Assembly (NCBI RefSeq): GCF_013409045.1
Contig: NZ_JACCBT010000001.1
Span: 7,108,669 to 7,172,668 of the forward strand
Origin: Actinomadura citrea
GTDB lineage: Bacteria; Actinomycetota; Actinomycetes; Streptosporangiales; Streptosporangiaceae
Direction of reading: 5' to 3'
Length of the DNA stretch: 64,000 nucleotides
In this document: positions 53,113 to 60,957 of the stretch, in pieces
How positions within the stretch are numbered: the stretch's first letter is position 1
Layout: every line of letters begins with the position of its first letter
The notes under the pieces: model-generated
Database searches by the model: none
What the model was told of the DNA's origin: nothing
Seen by the model: only the letters and a program-made list of their open reading frames with translations
Program-made: the position numbers and the translations under genes

Positions 53113-53927
53113 GACCTTGTTCTCCAGTGTGTGGCCACGGCGGTGAGCGCCTTCCATGCCTCCATGGGCCGGCGTGTTTCTTCCGGATCACCGCTGAAGG
53201 GGTCGAGCACGACGGTCTCGGCACCCAGCGAGCGAAGCTGGTCGAGGTCGTCGAGGACCTGGTCGATGGTGCCGACACCGGCGAGCCGCCCACCGTCTTC
53301 GACGGGCTTGGCGGTCAGTTGCAGGACGATGCGGGGCACGAACGCGGGCGGCGAGTGTTCCGCCAGGGCCGAGCGAAGCCACGGAAGGGTCCTCCGCAGC
53401 GGATGCCAGGGGCGGCCGAAGCGGATGGCCCGCCGGATCGCCACGGCGCTGTTCCCGCCGACCCAGATGGGCACCTCGGGCTCGTTTTCCCCACTGCCCG
53501 CAGGCCAGGCGTCGCTCAGAACCGTCAGGTATTCGTCCATGAGCCTGCCGCGCTCGGCGAACGGCACGTCGAGCGCCTCGAACTCCTGGCGTGCCCAGCC
53601 GACGCCCACGCCGAGCACGAGCCTGCCGCCGCTCAGTTGGTTCAGGTTGCCGGCCATGCGCGCCACCAGAAGCGGATGCCGGTAGGGCAATATCAGCACG
53701 GTCGTGCCCAACCGCACCCTGGTGGTGATGCCGGCCATCCAGGACAGCGTGGTGAACGGCTCGTAGAACGGCTCCGGGTACTGCTCGGCCACGTCCGGGG
53801 TGATGGCCACGTGGTCCGACATCATGAGGAGGTCGAATCCGAGCCCCTCCACGACCCCGGCCCACTCGCGCAGGACGCCGGGATCGGTTCCAGGCCCGAA
53901 GTTCGGTACGTTGACGCCGAGTTGCAT
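53109..53927 (-). CDS. LLM-class F420-dependent oxidoreductase
   Basis: A 272-residue luciferase-like enzyme. It has MQLGVNVPNFGPG at the N-terminus, GFDLLMMSDHVAI, RVRLGTTVLILPYRHPLLVA and GGRLVLGVGVGWARQEFEALDV, then VPIWVGGNS, the pattern of TIGR03619-type F420 oxidoreductases. It is the first gene of a two-gene operon with the deaminase and is divergent from an Lrp regulator across 93 bases. It perhaps acts on the deaminase substrate or product; no direct evidence. Confidence 0.88.
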   Translation of the reverse strand: MQLGVNVPNFGPGTDPGVLREWAGVVEGLGFDLLMMSDHVAITPDVAEQYPEPFYEPFTTLSWMAGITTRVRLGTTVLILPYRHPLLVARMAGNLNQLSGGRLVLGVGVGWARQEFEALDVPFAERGRLMDEYLTVLSDAWPAGSGENEPEVPIWVGGNSAVAIRRAIRFGRPWHPLRRTLPWLRSALAEHSPPAFVPRIVLQLTAKPVEDGGRLAGVGTIDQVLDDLDQLRSLGAETVVLDPFSGDPEETRRPMEAWKALTAVATHWRTRS

Positions 53928-53970
53928 AACGTGAGGCTATCCCGGCGGCCGATCAGGCCGAAACCGACTG

Positions 53971-54011
53971 TTACCGGTCATATTGGCGATTTTTCGTGAA
54001 TCTGCCGGTAA
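53971..54011. promoter_or_regulatory. Divergent operator candidate: TTACCGG-N27-CCGGTAA
   Basis: A 7-bp inverted repeat spanning the promoter between the oxidoreductase/deaminase operon and the Lrp gene. Its right half overlaps a TAAAGT -10-like element 7 bases before the Lrp ATG. Consistent with Lrp autoregulation and control of the divergent operon. Confidence 0.5.
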
Positions 54012-54020
54012 AGTCGCGGA

Positions 54021-54467
54021 ATGACCGCGAATCTCGATGCCGTCGATTGGGCGATCATCGACGAGCTGCAACAGGACGCGCGGATCTCCCTCAGCGAGCT
54101 GGGACGGCGCGTGAACCTCAGCGCGTCGGCCACCACCGAACGGGTGCGGCAGTTGGAGGCGCAGGGCGTCATCACCGGTTACCAGGCGACCGTCGACCTG
54201 GCCAAGGTCGGCTACCCCGTCCTGGCCCTGGTCCGGTTGAAGTATCCCGGCAACCATCACCAGCCGTTGCGCCGGTTGCTCGTCGAGCGCCGGGAGATCC
54301 TGGAGTGCCTGCGCACCACCGGAGACGATTGCTACACGCTGAAGGTGGCCGCGACCTCCATGGCGCATCTGGAGCACGTGATGGACGAGTTGGCCGGCTT
54401 CGGCAGCACGACCACCAACGTCGTCTACAGCCAGACGCTGCCCTACCGCGGCCCCGACCGGCCCTGA
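54021..54467 (+). CDS. Lrp/AsnC-family transcriptional regulator
   Basis: A 148-residue regulator. The N-terminal HTH is LDAVDWAIIDELQQDARISL, SELGRRVNLSASATTERVRQ, then the wing GVITGYQATVDLAKVGYPV. The C-terminal RAM/AsnC ligand domain includes CLRTTGDDCYTLKVAA and ends in SQTLPYRG. It is the likely controller of the divergent oxidoreductase-deaminase operon; the effector is probably an amino acid or related metabolite. Confidence 0.93.
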   Translation: MTANLDAVDWAIIDELQQDARISLSELGRRVNLSASATTERVRQLEAQGVITGYQATVDLAKVGYPVLALVRLKYPGNHHQPLRRLLVERREILECLRTTGDDCYTLKVAATSMAHLEHVMDELAGFGSTTTNVVYSQTLPYRGPDRP

Positions 54468-54515
54468 GCAACGGCCGAGCGGCAGGCGATCCGGAGCGCA
54501 CCGACCTCCTCCCAC

Positions 54516-54551
54516 ATCCGACGGTCGCGGGTTCGAATCCTGCCGGGCGCG
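54516..54551. repeat. Attachment-site core, copy 4 (partial, 36 bases)
   Basis: Identical to tRNA-Arg positions 33472-33507 and lying 48 bases after the Lrp stop. It lacks the anticodon-loop part present in the other copies. It marks the right end of the accretion, or a decayed attachment site. Confidence 0.9.
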
Positions 54552-54686
54552 GCACGCTCTTGGGGCCGTGGTCCTGGGCCGGTGGTTCGCTCCTGCCGGT
54601 GCGGGAGCGGGTTCCAGGATGCTGCCGGCCAGGTTGCGGCGGTTCCCTTTGTGTTGGCGTCGAGCGGCGCGCCAGCGGTCGGCCTT

Positions 54687-54692
54687 TAGGCT
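54687..54692 (+). promoter_or_regulatory. Candidate -10 (TAGGCT) for leaderless MocR mRNA
   Basis: TAGGCT eight bases before GTG 54701, with no ribosome site. Same hexamer and spacing class as at 3799. Confidence 0.45.
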
Positions 54693-54700
54693 GACGCGGT

Positions 54701-56158
54701 GTGGGGTTGTTTCCGGTTTCGGACGGCGGAGTGGAAGAGCCGCTCTATCGACGGGTGCGGCGCGGGCTTGAGGAGGCGATCCTCGCCGGGCGGTTCGAGG
54801 ACGGGCGGCTGCCGTCCTCCCGCGAGCTGGCCGTCGAGCTGGGCGTGTCGCGCAATACCGTCAACCAGGCGTACCAGGAGCTGGTCACCGACGGCTTCGT
54901 GATCGCGCAGGCCCGGTCGGGCTACGTCGTCAACGATGAGATGGCCGTACGCCCGGCGGCCCGTCCGGCGGTACCGGCGGCGCCTCGCTGGCTGGACCGG
55001 CTGGCCCCGCCGCCGGGTTTCGCGGAACTGCCGCACATCCGCAAACCGGTGGATTGGGACGGTTACCGGTATCCGTTCGTCACCGGGCACCTGCCGCCCG
55101 AGACGTTCCCCGAGCGTGCGTGGCTGCGTTGCCTCAAGGAGGCGCTGCGGCCCGAGCACCGGCGCCACAGCCTTCAGGACGGCATCGACGCCGACGATCC
55201 GCTGCTGGTCGAGATGATCTGCAAGCAGATCCTCGCGGGCAGGGGCGTCGCCGCGACCCCCGACCGGGTCCTGGTCACCATCGGTTCCCAGCAGGCGCTG
55301 CACCTGGTCGCCACCGCCCTGGTACGGACGGGGACACGGGTCCTGGTCGAGAACCCCGGATATCCGGACGCCCGGCACATCCTCGCCCGCGCCGGGGCGA
55401 GGCTGGTCGCCGGGGAAGTGGACGACAGCGGTCTCATCGTCGACGAGCGGCTCCTGGACGTCGGGATGGTCGTCACCACGCCGACCCATCACTACCCCTC
55501 GAACGTCACGATGAACGGCCGGCGCAGGCAACGTCTGGTCGCACTCGCCCACGAGCGGAACATCGTGGTGGTCGAGGACGACTATGACAGCGAGCTGCGC
55601 TTCGTCGGCAGGGCGTCCCCGGCGCTCGCCTCGCTCGGCCCCGACGCGGTCGTGTACCTCGGCAGCTTCTCGAAGTTCCTGGCTCCGGGCCTGCGGCTGG
55701 GATTCGTGCACGGTCCGCCCGCTCTGATCGAGCACCTGCGGGACCTGCGCCGTTACACCGTTCGGCACCCGTCCGGGCACCAGCAGCGCGCCCTGGGCCT
55801 GCTCATCGCCTCCGGCGAGTACCGGCGCGGCGTGCGGCACCTGCGCGACGCGCTGCGGCTGCGCTGGGAGGAGGTGGTCGGCGCCGTGCGGCGGCACCTG
55901 CCCGACTGGGCGATGCGTCCGCGCGCGGGCGGGGTCAGCGTCTGGATCGGCGGGCCGTACGGGCTGGACACGCGCGAGCTCGCCGCCCGCGTCGCGTCGC
56001 GCGGTGTGCTCATCGAGCCCGGCGACACGTTCTTCTTCGCCCCGCCGGTGCCCAGGCACTGGATCAAGCTGGGGTTCGGCGCGATCGACCCCGCGCGGAT
56101 CGACGCCGGGATCGCGCTGCTCGCCGCGGAGGCGGACCGCATGGCATCTGGTACCTGA
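54701..56158 (+). CDS. MocR/PdxR-type regulator (GntR HTH + aminotransferase domain)
   Basis: A 485-residue MocR protein. Residues ~15-80 are a GntR winged helix (PLYRRVRRGLEEAILAGRFE, LPSSRELAVELGVSRNTVNQ, AYQELVTDGFVIAQARSGYVV). Residues ~110-480 are a fold-type I aminotransferase domain with VLVTIGSQQALHLVA, EDDYDSELRF and the PLP Lys in YLGSFSKFLAPGLRLGF. Such proteins sense PLP or aminated ligands, for example PdxR activating PLP synthesis. GTG 54701 is probably leaderless; GTG 54731 is an alternative. It lies directly upstream of the ssu-like operon in the same direction, but a regulatory link is unproven. Confidence 0.92.
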   Translation: MGLFPVSDGGVEEPLYRRVRRGLEEAILAGRFEDGRLPSSRELAVELGVSRNTVNQAYQELVTDGFVIAQARSGYVVNDEMAVRPAARPAVPAAPRWLDRLAPPPGFAELPHIRKPVDWDGYRYPFVTGHLPPETFPERAWLRCLKEALRPEHRRHSLQDGIDADDPLLVEMICKQILAGRGVAATPDRVLVTIGSQQALHLVATALVRTGTRVLVENPGYPDARHILARAGARLVAGEVDDSGLIVDERLLDVGMVVTTPTHHYPSNVTMNGRRRQRLVALAHERNIVVVEDDYDSELRFVGRASPALASLGPDAVVYLGSFSKFLAPGLRLGFVHGPPALIEHLRDLRRYTVRHPSGHQQRALGLLIASGEYRRGVRHLRDALRLRWEEVVGAVRRHLPDWAMRPRAGGVSVWIGGPYGLDTRELAARVASRGVLIEPGDTFFFAPPVPRHWIKLGFGAIDPARIDAGIALLAAEADRMASGT

Positions 56159-56241
56159 GGATCACTCGAAACTGGCTCTTTGCACGGCACCACACAACCA
56201 ATAGCATCCTTTTCCGACTAGTTTGATCTGAAAAGTGGGGT

Positions 56242-57030
56242 GTGGGGAAGGTGGCGCGTGCCCTGGTACTCAGAGCCGGCGGGGTCCTGGCCCTGCTGGC
56301 CGTCTGGTGGGCCGTCGCGGCCGCGCACATCTGGTCGGAGGTGTTCGTCCCGCCGCCCGGCGCGGTGTGGCATCAGCTGATCCAGACCTCCACCACGCAC
56401 GACGGCGTGCGCGGTTACAGCGGCCACCTGCTGTACGAGCACCTGGGGGTCAGCCTGCGCCGCATCCTGCTGGGAAGCCTGTACGGCGTGGCGGGCGGGA
56501 TCGTGCTCGGCCTGGTCGTCGGCCTGGTGCCGACCGTGCGGGCGCTGCTCGGGCCGCTCGTGACGTTCGTGCGCACGCTGCCTCCGCTGGCCTACTTCAG
56601 CCTGCTGATCATCTGGTTCGGGATCGACGAGGCGCCCAAGGTGACGCTGCTGTTCGTCGCCGCCCTGCCACCGGTCGCCGTGGCGACCGCCGACGCCGTG
56701 CGCGGGGTGCACGAGGACTACGTCTTCGCCGCCCGGTCCCTCGGGGCACGCCGGTGGCAGATCCCGCTGAACATCGTGCTGCCCTCCGCCCTGCCCGAGG
56801 TCATCACCGGCGTCCGGGTCGCCGTCGGCGTCGCCTACACCACCGTCGTCGCCGCCGAGACGGTCAACGGGGTGCCCGGCATCGGCGGCATGATCCGCGA
56901 CGCCCAGCGCTACAACCAGACCGACGTCGTGGTGCTCGGGCTGCTGGCCATCGGCGCCTCCGGCCTGCTCATCGACGGCCTGCTGCAACTGGCCGAACGC
57001 CGCCTCGTCCCCTGGCGCGGCAAGTCCTGA
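56242..57030 (+). CDS. ssuC: Sulfonate/taurine-type ABC permease (SsuC-like)
   Basis: A 262-residue permease with about six membrane helices and the EAA loop in AARSLGARRWQIPLNIVLPSALPEVITGVRVAVGVAYTTVV, typical of the NitT/TauT family. The N-terminus is RALVLRAGGVLALLAVWWAVA (helix 1), then VPPPGAVW. The start is GTG 56242. It is first in an operon with lipoprotein, ATPase and SsuD genes, which points to an alkanesulfonate substrate. Confidence 0.9.
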   Translation: MGKVARALVLRAGGVLALLAVWWAVAAAHIWSEVFVPPPGAVWHQLIQTSTTHDGVRGYSGHLLYEHLGVSLRRILLGSLYGVAGGIVLGLVVGLVPTVRALLGPLVTFVRTLPPLAYFSLLIIWFGIDEAPKVTLLFVAALPPVAVATADAVRGVHEDYVFAARSLGARRWQIPLNIVLPSALPEVITGVRVAVGVAYTTVVAAETVNGVPGIGGMIRDAQRYNQTDVVVLGLLAIGASGLLIDGLLQLAERRLVPWRGKS

Positions 57031-57068
57031 CCCCCTGCGAAACCCGAAGAGAAGCAAGAGGCACGACT

Positions 57069-58112
57069 TTGAAGAAGACCTACGGACTTGTCCTCGCCGC
57101 GCTCTGCCTCGGACTGGCCGCCTGCTCCTCCGGCACCGGCGCGAGCAAGGCCGCCGCCGGCGGCGGCAACGGCGACGGCACTCCGAAGACACTGCGGATC
57201 GGCTACCAGCTCATCCCGAACGGGGACCTGGTGGTCAAGGACCGGAAATGGCTGGAGCAGGCGCTGCCCCACACCAAGATCACCTGGTCCAGGTTCGACT
57301 CCGGCGGGGACGTGAACACCGCGATGATCGCCGGCTCGCTCGACATCGGGCTGGCCGGGTCCAGCCCGGTGACCAAGGGCCTTTCCGCCCCGCTGAACAT
57401 CACGTACAAGGTGCCATGGATCTTCGACGTGATCGGCGAGAACGAGGCGCTCGTGGCGCGCGAGGCCACGTCGGTCACCGCGCTCAGGGGCAAGAAGATC
57501 GCCACGCCGTTCTCCTCGACCTCCCACTACAGCCTGCTGGCCGCGCTGCGGGACGCCGGGCTCGCCGAGTCCGACGTCAAGATCATTGACCTGGAGCCGC
57601 AGGACGTCCAGGCCGCCTGGCAACGCGGCGACATCGACGCCGCGTACGTGTGGACGCCGGTGCTCGGCACGCTGGAGAAGACCGGCAAGGTCCTCATCAC
57701 CAGCAAGGACCTGGCCGCCAAGGGCAAGGTGACCGCCGACCTCGCCGTGGTGCGCACCGAGTTCGCCGACAGGTACCCCAAGGCGCTGACCACCTGGCTG
57801 CAGCAGCAGGACCGGGCGGTCGAACTGATCCGCGGCGACAGGGACGGCGCGGCCGCCGCCGTCGGACGCCAGCTCAACCTGCCCCCCGCCGAGGCCGCGC
57901 GCCAGATCGACCAGCTCATCCTGCTGGACGGCGAGCAGCAGGCGGGACCGGAGTACCTGGGCACGGCGGCCAAGCCCGGCGCGTTCGCGCAGACTCTCCA
58001 CAGCACCGCCCAGTTCCTCAAGGCGCAGAACCAGCTCCCCTCGGTCCCGGCCTTGAGCGTCTTCCAGCAAGGCCTGGCCACCAAGGAACTCGGCGATGCC
58101 TTCCCAAGCTGA
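57069..58112 (+). CDS. ssuA: Aliphatic sulfonate-binding lipoprotein (SsuA/TauA-like)
   Basis: A 347-residue solute-binding protein. It has a signal peptide KKTYGLVLAALCLGLAAC with lipobox LAAC (Cys about residue 19), then TLRIGYQLIPNGDLVV, LDIGLAGSSPVTKGL, ALRGKKIATPFSSTSHY and AYVWTPVLG, typical of TauA/SsuA. The best start is TTG 57069 with AGAGG seven bases upstream, because it begins exactly at the KK of the signal peptide. It is anchored outside the membrane, delivering sulfonate to the permease. It overlaps the ATPase start by 17 bases. Confidence 0.88.
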   Translation: MKKTYGLVLAALCLGLAACSSGTGASKAAAGGGNGDGTPKTLRIGYQLIPNGDLVVKDRKWLEQALPHTKITWSRFDSGGDVNTAMIAGSLDIGLAGSSPVTKGLSAPLNITYKVPWIFDVIGENEALVAREATSVTALRGKKIATPFSSTSHYSLLAALRDAGLAESDVKIIDLEPQDVQAAWQRGDIDAAYVWTPVLGTLEKTGKVLITSKDLAAKGKVTADLAVVRTEFADRYPKALTTWLQQQDRAVELIRGDRDGAAAAVGRQLNLPPAEAARQIDQLILLDGEQQAGPEYLGTAAKPGAFAQTLHSTAQFLKAQNQLPSVPALSVFQQGLATKELGDAFPS

Positions 58113-58884
58113 TCCCGCGGTCTCCCTCCGGAACGTCTCGCTGGTGTTCGGCGGCGGGCGCGGACTCCTGCGGGACCCCGCCACCGTGCAGGCGCTGCGG
58201 GACGTCGACGCCGACATCCCCGCCGGGCAGTTCGTGACCATCGTCGGCCCGTCCGGCTGCGGCAAGAGCACCCTGCTGCGGCTGGTCGCGGGTTTCGCCG
58301 AGCCCACCGCAGGAGAGGTCCTCGCGGCCGGCGCGCCGATCACCGGGCCGGGCCCGGATCGCGGCATCGTCTTCCAGCAGCCGCGCCTGTTCCCGTGGCT
58401 CAGCGTGCGCCGCAACGTCGAATTCGGTCTGCGCACCACCCGCACCCCCAGAGCTCGGCGCGACCGGCGGGCCGACGAACTCCTGCGGCTCGTCGGCCTC
58501 GCCGACGCGGCCTCGCGGCGGCCGTACGAGCTGTCCGGCGGGATGCAGCAGCGCGCGGCCATCGCACGGGCGCTGGCACCCGACCCCGACATCCTCCTGA
58601 TGGACGAGCCCTTCGCCGCGCTGGACGCCCTCACCCGGGAGCGGCTGCAGGAAGAGCTGCGCCGCATCTGGCAGCAGACCGGCAAGACCGTCCTGTTCGT
58701 CACGCACAGCGTGGACGAGGCCGTCTTCCTCGGCACCCGCGTCATCGTCCTCAGCAAGCGCCCTGGACGGATCGTCCTCGACAGGGCCTCCACGCTGCCC
58801 GGCGAGGACGACCCGCACGCGCACCAGGACTTCCTCACGCTGCGCGAGGAGATCGCCGCCACCGTCCGCGAAGCCGCCGCCTGA
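58096..58884 (+). CDS. ssuB: Sulfonate-type ABC ATPase (SsuB-like)
   Basis: A 262-residue ATPase: Walker A GPSGCGKST, Q-loop GIVFQQPRLFPWLSV, signature LSGGMQQRAAIARAL, Walker B ILLMDEPFAALDALT, switch VTHSVDEAVFLG. These match SsuB/TauB. The ATG lies inside the lipoprotein gene, implying tight coupling. The C-terminal DFLTLREEI region is typical. Confidence 0.93.
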   Translation: MPSQADPAVSLRNVSLVFGGGRGLLRDPATVQALRDVDADIPAGQFVTIVGPSGCGKSTLLRLVAGFAEPTAGEVLAAGAPITGPGPDRGIVFQQPRLFPWLSVRRNVEFGLRTTRTPRARRDRRADELLRLVGLADAASRRPYELSGGMQQRAAIARALAPDPDILLMDEPFAALDALTRERLQEELRRIWQQTGKTVLFVTHSVDEAVFLGTRVIVLSKRPGRIVLDRASTLPGEDDPHAHQDFLTLREEIAATVREAAA

Positions 58885-58909
58885 CCCCCCACCATCAGGA
58901 AGGATCGCC

Positions 58910-60025
58910 ATGCGTCTGCACTGGTTCCTGCCCACGACCGGCGACGGCCACGAGGTACGGACCGCCATCATGAGCACCGATGCGCACCGCCCGCCGGGCA
59001 GGCCGGGCAGCGTGCGTTACCTGGCGCAGGTGGCGCGGGCGGCCGAGGACGCCGGCTTCGAGGCGGCCCTCACCCCGGTCGGCGCGGGCTGCCCGGACCC
59101 GTGGATCGTCTGCGCGGCGGTCGCCCAGCACACCGGACGGCTGAAGCTGCTGGTGGCGTTCCGTCCGGGCTTCACCCTGCCGACTCTCCTGGCCCAGCAG
59201 GCACAGGCCTTCCAGGAGATCTCCGGCGGCCGCCTGCTGCTGAACGTCGTCACCGGCGGCGACCCGGTCGAGCAGCGATCGTACGGAGACTTCCTCGACC
59301 ACGACGCCCGCTACGCCCGTACCGCCGAGTTCCTCGACGTGCTCCGCCGCACCTGGACGGGCCGTCGGTACGACTTCCACGGCGAGCACTACAAGATCGA
59401 GGACGGCCTGACCGCACCGCTCGACCCGATCCCGGACGTCTATTTCGGCGGCGCGTCCCCGGCGGCCGAACAGGTCGCGGCCGGGCATGCGGACGTCGCT
59501 CTGATGTGGGGCGAACCGCCCGCGGCCATCGCCGCCCGCGCCGCCCGCCTGCGAGCGCTGGCCGCGGCCGAGGGCCGGCATGTGCGTTTCGGCATCCGCC
59601 TGCACGTCATCGCCCGCGACACCGCCTCGGAGGCGTGGGCGGAGGCCGAACGCCTGCTGGCCGGCATGGATCCGGCCCGCATCGAGGCCGCGCAGCAGCG
59701 CTTCGCCCGTTTCGACTCGACGGGCCAGCAGCGCATGGCCGCACTGCACGGCGGTTCGGTGAAGGGGACGGACGCACGGAGCCTGGAGGTCGCGCCGGGC
59801 CTGTGGGCCGGCGTCGGGCTGGTACGCGAGGGCGCCGGGACGGCCCTCGTCGGATCGTACGACGAGGTGGCGGAGCGGATCCGGGAGTATGCCGACCTGG
59901 GGATCGAGGAGTTCATCCTCTCCGGCTGGCCCCACCTGGAGGAGGCATACCGCGTCGGGGAGTACGTCATTCCCCGGCTGGCGCCCGGCCCGGCCGGGCT
60001 CGTGTCGGGACAGGTCACCGGATGA
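58910..60025 (+). CDS. ssuD: Alkanesulfonate monooxygenase SsuD-like
   Basis: A 371-residue FMNH2-dependent luciferase-like monooxygenase that would release sulfite from alkanesulfonates. It starts MRLHWFLPTTGDG, then RAAEDAGFEAALTPVGAGCPDPW, AFRPGFTLPTLLAQQAQAF, GRLLLNVVTGGDPVEQRSYGD and VYFGGASPAAEQVAAGHAD, all SsuD hallmarks. AGGAAGG precedes ATG 58910. It is the last gene of the ssu operon. No flavin reductase (SsuE) is adjacent, so reduced FMN must come from elsewhere. Confidence 0.93.
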   Translation: MRLHWFLPTTGDGHEVRTAIMSTDAHRPPGRPGSVRYLAQVARAAEDAGFEAALTPVGAGCPDPWIVCAAVAQHTGRLKLLVAFRPGFTLPTLLAQQAQAFQEISGGRLLLNVVTGGDPVEQRSYGDFLDHDARYARTAEFLDVLRRTWTGRRYDFHGEHYKIEDGLTAPLDPIPDVYFGGASPAAEQVAAGHADVALMWGEPPAAIAARAARLRALAAAEGRHVRFGIRLHVIARDTASEAWAEAERLLAGMDPARIEAAQQRFARFDSTGQQRMAALHGGSVKGTDARSLEVAPGLWAGVGLVREGAGTALVGSYDEVAERIREYADLGIEEFILSGWPHLEEAYRVGEYVIPRLAPGPAGLVSGQVTG

Positions 60026-60079
60026 GCGACGCGCGGCGGTGCGGTTCGGCCTCGGCCGCCGCCGCGGCGGCCCGCGGGG

Positions 60080-60577
60080 TCAGCGGGGCTTGACCTCGCG
60101 CAGGCGGCCCGTCTCGACCTCGTACACGAATCCGCGCACCGCGCCGGTGTGCGGGATGAACGGGTCGGCCTTGATCCTGCCGATGGACTGCCGGACGTCC
60201 TGGTCCAGGTCCGTGAAAGCCTCGGCCGACCAGTCCGGCTTCAGGCCGACCTCGTCCTGGACGGCGGCCTTGAAGCCGTCGTCGGTGAAGGTGAGCATGC
60301 CGCAGTCGGTGTGGTGGACCAGGACGATCTCGCGGGTGCCGAGCAGCCGCTGGCTGATGGCCAGGCTGCGGCGCACGTCCGCGGTGACCACTCCGCCGGC
60401 GTTCCGGATGACGTGCGCGTCCCCCTCCGACAGGCCGAGCAGCCCGTAGGGGTTGAGGCGGGCGTCCATGCACGCGACCACCGCCGCCCCCTTGGCGGGC
60501 GGCAGGGGCAGGTCGCCCTTGCCGAAGCCCGCCGCGTAGCGCTCGGCGTTGGCGAGGAATCCGTCCGTCGTGCTCAT
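60080..60577 (-). CDS. Beta-class carbonic anhydrase
   Basis: A 165-residue enzyme interconverting CO2 and bicarbonate. Zinc ligands Cys36 (VACMDARLNP, with the Asp38-Arg40 dyad), His89 and Cys92 (VHHTDCGM) are all present. Compact beta-CAs of this size are common in actinobacteria. ATG 60577 has AGGAGG. It is convergent with ssuD. Its promoter region is the AT-rich stretch around 60,650-60,690. Confidence 0.93.
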   Translation of the reverse strand: MSTTDGFLANAERYAAGFGKGDLPLPPAKGAAVVACMDARLNPYGLLGLSEGDAHVIRNAGGVVTADVRRSLAISQRLLGTREIVLVHHTDCGMLTFTDDGFKAAVQDEVGLKPDWSAEAFTDLDQDVRQSIGRIKADPFIPHTGAVRGFVYEVETGRLREVKPR

Positions 60578-60957
60578 GAGTCCTCCTTCATCCTGCGCGA
60601 AGTCCCGATGTCCGGCCGCTCCGGCGGTCGCCTCCGGATGGGGAGGAGCATATACCAAGTAAACAAGTAGGAATAGTTGCTAATAAGCCAGGGGCGCGTT
60701 GCCTTCGACCGCACCGGCGCTGAGCCCGCTCGGCGCGCGCTCCGTTGGACGGCGCTCCGCGACGCGGGTCGCGCGCTGCCTGCCGGACGCCGTCCCCCTC
60801 CTGGACGCGGGGACCGCCCGATCCGGCCGGGACCCGGGCGCCAGGTGACAGGTGACAGGTGACAGGTGACAGGGAACGTCCTCGCGCCGCCGCGGCGACG
60901 AGTGCCGTCTCACCTGCGTCCGAAGCCGACGTCTGTCCGCGGACGGGCGAGCCGCGC
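60578..60957. other. Intergenic region, 380 bases
   Basis: No supported gene. The left part is AT-rich (around 60,650-60,690) and likely carries the carbonic anhydrase promoter. A 4-copy tandem repeat sits at 60842-60869. The rest is GC-rich sequence after the sulfatase stop. Confidence 0.45.
60842..60869. repeat. Tandem repeat, 4 x 7 bp (CAGGTGA)
   Basis: Four perfect CAGGTGA units in a row followed by CAGGGAA. It lies in non-coding DNA downstream of the sulfatase. It may vary in copy number; no function is evident. Confidence 0.8.

Larger units (their letters stand above)
51811..54551. mobile_element. Segment 3 (about 2.7 kb) between attachment cores 3 and 4
   Basis: A stretch between a 49-base core (51811) and a 36-base partial core (54516). 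It has no integrase, excisionase or arm repeats. It carries a small unknown gene and a deaminase/oxidoreductase/Lrp cassette of backbone-like GC. It may be the residue of an older integration, or cargo captured between attachment sites. Confidence 0.55.

Noticed and set aside
60842..60869. CRISPR-like repeat
   Set aside because: Four contiguous 7-base units with no spacers; a simple tandem repeat. No CRISPR array or cas gene was seen anywhere in the window.
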